Assembly (NCBI GenBank): GCA_036496265.1
Contig: DASXLL010000308.1
Coordinates: 1-14,027 of the forward strand
Reading direction: 5' to 3'
DNA: 14,027 bases
Source of the DNA: CAYLLN01 sp036496265
Lineage (GTDB): Bacteria; Planctomycetota; Planctomycetia; Pirellulales; Pirellulaceae
A model generated the notes under the pieces. The model saw nothing but the letters and a program-made list of their open reading frames with translations, was not told the origin of the DNA and made no database searches. The position numbers and the translations under genes are program-made. Below, piece after piece: positions 5,998-12,706 of this stretch. Positions within the stretch are counted from its first letter, which is position 1; every line of letters starts with the position of its first letter.

Positions 5998-6026
5998 AAT
6001 GTAGCACTAGCAACGAGCGGGTTCAA
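5998..6026 (-). promoter_or_regulatory. Candidate promoter for the DUF1501 gene
   Basis: Minus strand: TTGAAC (6026-6021), 17-bp spacer, TACATT (6003-5998); each hexamer matches the sigma-70 consensus at four of six positions. The predicted transcript would start near 5991, giving a leader of about 35 nt that contains the GAGAGGA ribosome site. It is back to back with a plus-strand candidate starting 4 bp away. Motif match only. Confidence 0.4.
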
Positions 6027-6029
6027 TTG

Positions 6030-6058
6030 TTGCTGCCAACGCGCCTGTCGGTCATAAT
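6030..6058 (+). promoter_or_regulatory. Candidate promoter for the DUF1549/DUF1553 cluster
   Basis: Plus strand: TTGCTG (6030-6035), 17-bp spacer, CATAAT (6053-6058). The -10 matches the consensus at five of six positions, the -35 only in its TTG. The transcript would have a leader of roughly 100 nt before the ATG at 6167. Confidence 0.4.
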
Positions 6059-6166
6059 GAGCGATGTCCCAGCCACTGAAGGGATGCCCGCCTGTTTGGT
6101 GCGATCAACGCGCGAGCGCTGCCGCACTCCTGCCTGGAATCGAAATCTCTCCAAGGAATCGCCGCC

Positions 6167-8623
6167 ATGAGCGTGCATTGCCCACTCATTTCGGCCAGTT
6201 TCGTGTTTGCAGCGTTCGCTGCCACGGCGGCGCTGCCGGCGGGAGAGCCAGCATTTGTCGTCAACCCGGCAAAGGTTGAGCTGGCGGGCAACTTTGAGCG
6301 GGCGCAATTGCTGGTCTCAAACCAGAAATTGAGCGACGACTTGACCGCGCGGGCCACGTATCAATCGTCTGATCCAGCGGTCGTAGCCGTCACTCCCACC
6401 GGCGAATTGCTGGCCAAAGCCAATGGCGAGGCGGCGATCATCGTTCGTGTTGATGCGGAACAAATCGAAGTGCCGGTTGTGGTGCGTGGCGTTGAGCGGC
6501 AGCCAAAGGCTGAATTTACGCAAGACATCCGGCCTATTCTGAACAAAGCCGGTTGTGCGATGGCCGCCTGCCACGCGTCTCAGCACGGCAAGGGCGGATT
6601 CAAGCTGTCGGTCTTTGGCTTCGAGCCGGAGAAGGATCGAGACGCAATGGCTCGTGATGCTCTTTCGCGGCGGGCCGACTTTGTTGAGCCGGAGAAAAGC
6701 CTGATTTTGCTCAAGCCGACGATGCAAACGCCGCACGGCGGCGGCAAGCGGCTGGAGAAGGGGAGCGTCGATTATCAGATCATGCTGGCCTGGATTGCGG
6801 CCGGTGCGCGGGCGCCAAAGAAGGACGATGCTGAAGTTGTGAAACTGGAAGTCAATCCGCCGCAGCGCGTCGGCAAGGCAGGGCTGACGCAGCAATTGCA
6901 AGTTGTTGCGACCTACTCAGACGGCAAGCGGCGCGATGTGACGGCGTCGGCGCGGTACGACTCGCTCGACGACGGCGTCGTTCGCGTCACTCCGGCTGGA
7001 TATGTCACCGCCATCGGCAAAGGGCAAGGCGCGGTGATGGTTCGCTACGAGGGGCACGCGGCGATCAACCTGACTATTGTGCCCTATTCCGATCACGTCG
7101 ATCTGGCAGGTTGGCAGAGCCATAACTTCATCGACGAGCTGGCGGTGACGAAGTTTCGCGAATTGGGAATCGAACCGTCTTCGCTATGCGACGACGCCAC
7201 GTTCATTCGCCGCGCGTATCTCGATGCGATCGGCACGCTGCCAACGCCAGAGGAGACCCGAGCGTTTTTGGCATCGAATGACGCGGAGAAGCGTGCGAAG
7301 TTGATCGACGCGCTGCTCGGCCTCAGCGCTGACCAATCGAAAAACAAGTTCAGCGATGCTTACGCTGCGTGGTGGGCCCTGAAATGGTCGGACTTGCTCC
7401 GTAACAATAGCGGTGACCTCGGCGAGCAGGGCATGTGGGCGATGCACAACTGGATTCGCCAGTCGCTCTTGGCCAATAAGCCGTTCGACAAGTTCGTGCG
7501 CGAGCTGATTACTGCTCAGGGTTCGATTTATACATCGGGGCCAGCCAATTATTATCGCGTCCACAAAGATTCCTCGTCGCTGGCCGAGGCCACGGCGCAG
7601 CTTTTCCTCGGCGTGAGAATCGAGTGCGCGAAGTGCCATCATCATCCGTTCGAGAAATACAGTCAGGACGATTACTACAGCCTCGCAGCGTTTTTCGCCC
7701 GCACGGGAACGAAGACTAGCGAGGAGTTCGGCCTGTTCGGTCGTGAGCAAGCCGTCATCGTGCGCGACAGCGGCGATGTCAAAAGTCCGCGAACGAATCA
7801 GGTGCTCATGCCGCGGCCGCTGGACGGCGAGGCGGTCGATCATCCGCTCGATCGCCGGATTCCCCTGGCCAACTGGCTGACCGATAAGCACAACGCGTAT
7901 TTTGCTCGCAGCGTGGCCAATCGTTATGTCGGCTATCTCCTTGGCCGCGGTCTCGTCGAGCCAATCGACGACATGCGCTCCACGAATCCGGCCGCCAATC
8001 CACCGCTGCTGGACGCGATTGCTCAGCACTTCGCCGACAGCGGTTTCGATCTCAAGCAGCTCATCCGCGTGATCATGACCTCGCGGCTGTATCAGCTCGA
8101 TTCGCAACCGACCGAGTCGAACTCGGCGGATGAAAAGTTCTATAGCCATTTCGAAGTCAAACGGCTGCCAGCCGAGGCACTGATTGATGCGATTGACCGT
8201 GTGACGGAAATTCCGACAAAGTACCGCAACCTTCCATTGGGAACGCGGGCGATCGAACTGCCGGATGCGGAGTATCCCGACTATTTTCTCAATACGTTTG
8301 CCAAGCCGCGGCGAGCGAGTGTTTGCGAATGCGAGCGGGCGCCTGATCCGAATTTGGCTCAAGCGCTGCACACGCTGAATGGCGATGTGCTGGCGTTGAA
8401 AATCAAGGACGCCAAAAGCCGCGTGTCGAAATTGGTTGCCGCCAAGAAGCCGCAGGATGAGATCGTCGAGGAATTGTACCTGGCGGCGTTGTCGCGGTTG
8501 CCGTCGGATGAAGAGCGGAACGCGAGCCGGGAGTTGCTGGCCGATTCGAACGGAGAGGCCGAGTTCTATCAGGATTTGCTATGGGCGCTGATGAATTCCA
8601 AGCAGTTTTTGTTTGTGCGGTGA
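6167..8623 (+). CDS. Secreted BIG2 / cytochrome-like / DUF1549 / DUF1553 protein
   Basis: The product is 818 aa. The ATG at 6167 follows AAGGA by 8 nt. Residues 1-25 are a signal peptide (hydrophobic core SFVFAAFAATAALPA). Domains in order: BIG2-like Ig fold (about 30-108); PSCyt1-like region (115-215) starting FTQDIRPILNKAGC, with C130-x4-C135-H136; a second BIG2-like fold (225-305); DUF1549 (about 318-510), with FIRRAYLDAIGTLPTPEE at 346-363 and a canonical CxxCH (CAKCH, 487-491) in the sequence CAKCHHHPFEKY; DUF1553 (about 565-818), with IPLANWLT at 565-572, ANRYVGYLLGRGLVEPIDD at 584-602 and IMTSRLYQLDS at 636-646. The CxxCH suggests covalent heme and a redox role, but the family's reaction is unknown. 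It is the usual partner of DUF1501, encoded here divergently. It opens a plus-strand cluster that runs to 12692. Confidence 0.92.
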   Translation: MSVHCPLISASFVFAAFAATAALPAGEPAFVVNPAKVELAGNFERAQLLVSNQKLSDDLTARATYQSSDPAVVAVTPTGELLAKANGEAAIIVRVDAEQIEVPVVVRGVERQPKAEFTQDIRPILNKAGCAMAACHASQHGKGGFKLSVFGFEPEKDRDAMARDALSRRADFVEPEKSLILLKPTMQTPHGGGKRLEKGSVDYQIMLAWIAAGARAPKKDDAEVVKLEVNPPQRVGKAGLTQQLQVVATYSDGKRRDVTASARYDSLDDGVVRVTPAGYVTAIGKGQGAVMVRYEGHAAINLTIVPYSDHVDLAGWQSHNFIDELAVTKFRELGIEPSSLCDDATFIRRAYLDAIGTLPTPEETRAFLASNDAEKRAKLIDALLGLSADQSKNKFSDAYAAWWALKWSDLLRNNSGDLGEQGMWAMHNWIRQSLLANKPFDKFVRELITAQGSIYTSGPANYYRVHKDSSSLAEATAQLFLGVRIECAKCHHHPFEKYSQDDYYSLAAFFARTGTKTSEEFGLFGREQAVIVRDSGDVKSPRTNQVLMPRPLDGEAVDHPLDRRIPLANWLTDKHNAYFARSVANRYVGYLLGRGLVEPIDDMRSTNPAANPPLLDAIAQHFADSGFDLKQLIRVIMTSRLYQLDSQPTESNSADEKFYSHFEVKRLPAEALIDAIDRVTEIPTKYRNLPLGTRAIELPDAEYPDYFLNTFAKPRRASVCECERAPDPNLAQALHTLNGDVLALKIKDAKSRVSKLVAAKKPQDEIVEELYLAALSRLPSDEERNASRELLADSNGEAEFYQDLLWALMNSKQFLFVR

Positions 8624-8629
8624 ATAGAT

Positions 8630-8660
8630 TTGGTGTTATGCACTGCGCTGGGCATATAAT
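8630..8660 (+). promoter_or_regulatory. Candidate internal promoter before the small-protein genes
   Basis: A perfect TATAAT at 8655-8660 lies in the 79-bp gap after the DUF1549/DUF1553 gene, with TTGGTG 19 bp upstream (8630-8635). A transcript from here would begin about 36 nt before the ATG at 8703. The long spacer and weak -35 make it tentative, but it could drive the small genes and the PPC gene separately. Confidence 0.35.
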
Positions 8661-8702
8661 TATTGTGGTGGCCCGAATCGAGGAAGGGACGAGGCAATTG
8701 TC

Positions 8703-8927
8703 ATGACAAATGACCAATTTGAGAAGGAGTTGCGGGCCTACAAACACCGATCGCCATTTCGGCCATTTATTGTTGTTTTGAACGATGGTCGCACCATTTT
8801 TGTGGATGAACCTGCCATTGCGTTTGATGGTGGCCGAGCGGCTTTTATCGGTGAAGACATTGTCGAAGTCTTTGACTGCGAGGAAGTGAAGGAATTCAAG
8901 CTGGCTCAAGAGGAGCCGGCCGCATGA
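8703..8927 (+). CDS. Small PFRPF-motif protein, copy 1 (function unknown)
   Basis: The product is 74 aa. The ATG at 8703 follows GAGG by 8 nt. No signal peptide or membrane segment is visible, so it is probably cytoplasmic. The pattern FEKELRAYKHRSPFRPF, a short beta-rich stretch (IVVLNDGRTIFV), then EVFDCEEVKEFK near the end is shared with the next gene product, making the two tandem paralogues. The stop overlaps the next start by 4 bp (ATGA), which points to translational coupling. I recall similar short PFRPF proteins as common, uncharacterised planctomycete families, often beginning with a helix and ending in a predicted beta sheet. No function is inferred. Confidence 0.75.
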   Translation: MTNDQFEKELRAYKHRSPFRPFIVVLNDGRTIFVDEPAIAFDGGRAAFIGEDIVEVFDCEEVKEFKLAQEEPAA

Positions 8928-9163
8928 GTCCAGAGGGTTTTCAAAAAGCGTTGCGAAGTTTTGCGCGGCGGCGGCCATTTCGTCCCTTTCGAATCGAATT
9001 TATTACCGGCGAAGAAATCGTGGCCCGCCACCCCGAAGCAGTGGATATTCGAGGCTCCGTGTTGGTTTACATTTCTCCGGGCCGCCATCTCCGTATGTTC
9101 GATAGTCACAGCGTTTGCCAGTTAAAAGAAACGGAGAAGGAAATTGAATTTGAACTTGAATAA
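8924..9163 (+). CDS. Small PFRPF-motif protein, copy 2 (function unknown)
   Basis: The product is 79 aa. The ATG at 8924 overlaps the previous stop by 4 bp and has AGGAG 8 nt upstream. It aligns with the preceding protein along its length: FQKALRSFARRRPFRPF against FEKELRAYKHRSPFRPF, then a GEEIVARHPEAV segment, a short strand (VLVYIS), LRMFDSHSVCQLK against VEVFDCEEVKEFK, and an acidic tail. No signal peptide or membrane segment is visible. The last 20 bp overlap the start of the PPC gene, so the three genes appear to be translated as a coupled set. Identity between the copies is only partial, so the duplication is old or the copies were recruited separately. Confidence 0.75.
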   Translation: MSPEGFQKALRSFARRRPFRPFRIEFITGEEIVARHPEAVDIRGSVLVYISPGRHLRMFDSHSVCQLKETEKEIEFELE

Positions 9164-11288
9164 GTCAAGATCGCTTGAATCCCGATCTTGGCGGTGGTGC
9201 CTGGCTTGGTGCATTCTGCCGGGAGCAATTGCCTCGGTTGCCGATGTTTGTCGCGCCGAAACCGCCTATCCGATGCTGATGAGCGCTAAGCCGGTGGCGG
9301 TGCAGGTGGGGACGACGGCGGAAGTGGTGGTCAGCTCGCGCTATACGATGGCGGGGGCGTATCAGGTTTTGGTGAGCGGCAAGGGAGTCAAGGCGGAAAT
9401 TGAACCGCGCAATGCAAAGCAAGAGGATCCGAAAAAGCCGCTCGACAAGCTCAAGATCAAGCTGACCGTGGCCAAGACTGCGTTACCCGGTGTGCGTGAC
9501 TTTCGAATTGCGACGCCACAGGGGGTGAGCACAGTTGGACAGCTGGTTGTTGGGCGCGATCCGGTGATCGTCGAAGCAGCCGGCAACGACACGATTGCGA
9601 AGGCACAGGAAATTAAGCTCCCGGCGGCGATTTGCGGCGCGATCGAGAAGAATGAAGATGTCGATTATTTTCGATTTCATGTCGAAGCGAGAGAGTTTTT
9701 GGCGTTCCGCTGCCGGTGCGCTCGGCTGGAAGACCGCATTCATGACTTGCAGACGCACGCCGATCCGATTCTGACATTGCGGCGAGCCGACGGGGGCACG
9801 TTGGCGCTCGGCGAAAATCGCCTGTACCTGGCCGATCCGTCGCTGGCCTATCAATTCAGCGAAGCTGGCGATTACCTGCTGGAGGTCCGCGACATTCGTT
9901 ATCAGGGGAATCAGTACTGGGAATATTGCCTGGAGATCAACGACCGGCCGCTGGTGGAAACGGTGTTTCCACTGGCCGTGACCGCCGGAAAAAGTGAATC
10001 AATGGAGCTAGCGGGCCAGCTGCTGTCCATGGAGCCCGAGATTCAGTGGAACGTGCCGAAAATCCCGTCCGGCATTCAATTCGTCGAGCTGCCGCTGGCC
10101 AGCGGTGTGACTAATCCGGTGCCGGTAATCATCTCGGAGTTACGGCTCGTTCCTGAAACAAGTTCCGAAAACGACTTAGCCGCGGGCGCGCAGGTCGTCA
10201 GCATCCCATGCGGGATCAATGGCCGCATCGAGTGGGCAGGCGACATCGATTGTTTTGCGTTCGAGGCGAAAAAAGGGGAAGCAATTTCGCTCGAAGTTGT
10301 CGCTCGTCGCGTTCAATCGGCTCTCGATTCGACCATTCGCATTCTGGACGAAAAAGGCAAGCAGCTGGCGCTTAATGATGACTTGAAATTGGGCAAACGG
10401 ACGTTTTCGGATTCGTGGCTGGAGAACTGGGTCGCCCCGGCTGACGGCAAATACGTCGTCGAAATTCGCGATGTGCATCTCCGCGGCGGCGAGCTGTATC
10501 CCTATTTCATCAAGCTCACTCGCAGTCAGCCGTACTTTGAGCTGTATTTAGATTCTGACAAGACACAGATAACTCCCGGCGGTTCGGCGGCGCTATTTGT
10601 CCGCGTCGATCGTAAAAATGGGTTCACGGGCGAAGTGCAGCTGGCCGTCGATGGCGTGCCGGCCGGTGTCGCGGCTTCCTGCGGCAAAATCATGGCTGAT
10701 AAGGCCCAGGACGGTTGCATTGTGTTTCATGCTGACGCCGATGCAAATTTGCAGGCGGCGAATTTGCGGGTCACGGGCACTGCGGTGCATCAATCGGCTG
10801 ACGGCAAACCGCTTTTGCTCTCCGCCGACGCAACTAGCTATCAGGAAACGTATCTGCCCGGCGGTGGTCGCGGTCATTGGCCGGTCGCCACGCACACGCT
10901 GGCCGTCACGGATCCGGCCGACATCCGCGGCGTCTCGCTCAGCACTTACGACGTGACGCTCAAACCCGGCGAATCGAAAAAGATCGAAGTGACGATCGAC
11001 CGTGCTGCTGGCTTCAGTGCCAACGTCACGCTCGATATGTTGATGCGGCACCTCAATACGACCTATGCCAACACGCTTCCGCTCGGCGTGACGCTCAACG
11101 ACAAAGATGCCAAATCGCTGCTCTCTGGCAAGGCGACGCAGGGTTATTTGACGCTGACGGCCGCGAAGGATGCGGCTCCATGCGAAGGTCAACAAGCTGT
11201 GGTTGTTGCGCATGTCGCTTTGAATTTCGTCATGAAGTGGACGTATGCTAGCCAGCCGGTGACAATCCGGGTGTTGCCAAAGGAGTAG
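9144..11288 (+). CDS. Secreted protein with two PPC domains
   Basis: The product is 714 aa from a TTG start at 9144, with GGAG 7 nt upstream. The first in-frame ATG (9273) would cut away the signal peptide, so TTG is preferred; TTG codons at 9150 and 9156 are alternatives. Residues 1-38 form a signal peptide with a basic start, hydrophobic CLAWCILPGAIASVA and likely cleavage after CRA. Residues about 155-265 form a PPC (bacterial pre-peptidase C-terminal) domain: ICGAIEKNEDVDYFRFHV, then AGDYLLEVRD. A second PPC lies at about 350-460: GRIEWAGDIDCFAFEAKKGE, then DGKYVVEIRD. The rest (465-714) is Ig-like and beta-rich, including LKPGESKKIEVTIDR. PPC domains are known in secreted proteins as folding or binding modules. 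It overlaps the preceding gene by 20 bp and lies in a DUF1549/DUF1553 cluster, a common planctomycete context. No catalytic domain is visible. Confidence 0.88.
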   Translation: MNLNLNKSRSLESRSWRWCLAWCILPGAIASVADVCRAETAYPMLMSAKPVAVQVGTTAEVVVSSRYTMAGAYQVLVSGKGVKAEIEPRNAKQEDPKKPLDKLKIKLTVAKTALPGVRDFRIATPQGVSTVGQLVVGRDPVIVEAAGNDTIAKAQEIKLPAAICGAIEKNEDVDYFRFHVEAREFLAFRCRCARLEDRIHDLQTHADPILTLRRADGGTLALGENRLYLADPSLAYQFSEAGDYLLEVRDIRYQGNQYWEYCLEINDRPLVETVFPLAVTAGKSESMELAGQLLSMEPEIQWNVPKIPSGIQFVELPLASGVTNPVPVIISELRLVPETSSENDLAAGAQVVSIPCGINGRIEWAGDIDCFAFEAKKGEAISLEVVARRVQSALDSTIRILDEKGKQLALNDDLKLGKRTFSDSWLENWVAPADGKYVVEIRDVHLRGGELYPYFIKLTRSQPYFELYLDSDKTQITPGGSAALFVRVDRKNGFTGEVQLAVDGVPAGVAASCGKIMADKAQDGCIVFHADADANLQAANLRVTGTAVHQSADGKPLLLSADATSYQETYLPGGGRGHWPVATHTLAVTDPADIRGVSLSTYDVTLKPGESKKIEVTIDRAAGFSANVTLDMLMRHLNTTYANTLPLGVTLNDKDAKSLLSGKATQGYLTLTAAKDAAPCEGQQAVVVAHVALNFVMKWTYASQPVTIRVLPKE

Positions 11289-11291
11289 TGG

Positions 11292-12692
11292 GTGGGCCGA
11301 CTCGGGCCAGAGCAAGCCATGAAAATATCGTCTGCACGAAGCTTTGCAGTCGTTGCATTACTGGCCGTTGTCTTGAGCGAGGTGCAAATCAGAGCTGCCG
11401 AACCGGCCGTCAGCATCGAGCTTGATCCGACCTTCGGCAAAGGCGGGCGTGTCGCTTCGCTGTGGGATCCGAAAGCTTCGGTCGGCGCACTGGGCCGCTA
11501 CCTGGACATCGATGACAAGAACCGGCCCGTCCTTGTTGGGAACACTCCGAAGCAGCGTTTTGCCGTTAGCCGATTTACGACGGAGGGAGAATTCGATACC
11601 AGCTTCGCGGGCAAGGGCCGCACGTCGATTTGCATCGAGGACACGCAGACGCTGGAGGCGGCTGGCAACGCCGAATTGCAATTCACCCATGGCGCCGCCA
11701 TCGACAGCAAGGGGCGCATCGTCCTGATCGGCAAGGGCGCTGGTATCGACGCCGAACGCCGCTGGGACTTTGCGCTGCTCCGATATTTGCCCACCGGCCA
11801 ACTCGACAAAACCTTTAGCAAAGTCGGCTACCAAAAGTTTCAAGCACACGATTCGTGGAATATCGGCCTGGCCGTTGCCATTGCGCCGGATTGCTCAACG
11901 CTCGTCGCCGCCGGCTACGCCCAAGTCGAAAACTCCGAGAAGATGGATCCTCTGCTCATTCGCTTTCAAGAAGATGGAACCGTCGATGAAGCCTTCTCAT
12001 CCGCGGCCAATGGTTCATTGCGCTGGCTTCTCAAAGAAGATACACCTGCCATCGCAAGCTGCGTCGCTATCGACCGGCAAGGTCGCTATCGGGTCGGCAT
12101 GAGTGCCGTACTCAACAGTCGTTCATCCTGGACGCTAGCCCGTCTGAAGAACGATGGCGAAATCGATGAAACCTTTGGCGACCACGGTCTGTGGACAGCC
12201 AAGCTCATTCCCGGAGATGACGTCGAGGCAGTCTTCTCTGTCGCTCTCGACGACAAAGACCGCCTCGTTCTGGGCGGCTATTCATACGATCACAACGGTT
12301 TCCGCTGTCTCGCCGTCGCGCGCATCACCGACCGCGGTCAATCCGATACGACGTTCGGCGCCGACAATACCGGCCATGTCGTTCTGACTGACTACGGCTC
12401 AACTGTGACCCATCGCTATGGCCCCCGCGCTGCCGTCGGCAAAGATCGCATCGCCATCTGCGGCTGCGTCACCGGCCCGAACAACAAAGGCACCTGTTTC
12501 GGCGTCGCCATTCTGGACGAAACCGGCCGACACATCGCCAAAGTTGAGCCACAGCCCTTCCCCGGCTCCAATGGCACCGACCAACCCTGGGGCATCGCCT
12601 TCGACCGCGAAAATCGCCTCCTTGTCGGCGGCGGCTCCATGACCAACGGCAACCGCTGGCGCCTCGCGCTGGCCCGCTACATTGTTAAGTAG
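11292..12692 (+). CDS. Secreted delta-60 repeat (propeller-like) protein
   Basis: The product is 466 aa from a GTG at 11292, which has AAAGGAG 6 nt upstream overlapping the previous stop. An ATG at 11319 is the main alternative: it gives a cleaner signal peptide (MKISSARSFAVVALLAVVLS) but lacks a good ribosome site. Delta-60 repeats (TIGR02608 type) begin with an xDxxF motif, at about 44 (LDPTFGKGG), 101 (FDTSFAGKG), 171 (LDKTFSKVG), 231 (VDEAFSSAA), 291 (IDETFGDHG) and 351 (SDTTFGADN); the last four are exactly 60 residues apart. Each repeat also carries a GRIVLIG-type strand and an ALLRY-type strand, as expected for a beta-propeller. Function of the family is unknown, and surface or secreted location is inferred from the signal peptide. 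It starts 3 bp after the PPC gene and is probably co-transcribed with it. Confidence 0.88.
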   Translation: MGRLGPEQAMKISSARSFAVVALLAVVLSEVQIRAAEPAVSIELDPTFGKGGRVASLWDPKASVGALGRYLDIDDKNRPVLVGNTPKQRFAVSRFTTEGEFDTSFAGKGRTSICIEDTQTLEAAGNAELQFTHGAAIDSKGRIVLIGKGAGIDAERRWDFALLRYLPTGQLDKTFSKVGYQKFQAHDSWNIGLAVAIAPDCSTLVAAGYAQVENSEKMDPLLIRFQEDGTVDEAFSSAANGSLRWLLKEDTPAIASCVAIDRQGRYRVGMSAVLNSRSSWTLARLKNDGEIDETFGDHGLWTAKLIPGDDVEAVFSVALDDKDRLVLGGYSYDHNGFRCLAVARITDRGQSDTTFGADNTGHVVLTDYGSTVTHRYGPRAAVGKDRIAICGCVTGPNNKGTCFGVAILDETGRHIAKVEPQPFPGSNGTDQPWGIAFDRENRLLVGGGSMTNGNRWRLALARYIVK

Positions 12693-12706
12693 GAACCGGC
12701 CTACTT
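12687..12706. terminator. Candidate bidirectional terminator between convergent genes
   Basis: AAGTAGG (12687-12693) and CCTACTT (12700-12706) form a perfect 7-bp stem with a 6-nt loop. The TAG stops of both convergent genes lie within it. A short T run follows only in the plus direction (12715-12719), so intrinsic termination would be weak. The position between convergent genes fits a terminator. Confidence 0.4.

Noticed and set aside
5363..6004. 213-codon frame on the plus strand
   Set aside because: Antisense to the start and first third of the DUF1501 gene, whose Tat signal and motifs are clear.
7184..8371. 395-codon frame on the minus strand
   Set aside because: It lies wholly antisense to the DUF1549/DUF1553 gene, whose domains and motifs are unmistakable; it is a shadow of GC-rich codon use.
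10593..11315. 240-codon frame on the minus strand
   Set aside because: Antisense to the PPC gene, with no ribosome site or recognisable domain.
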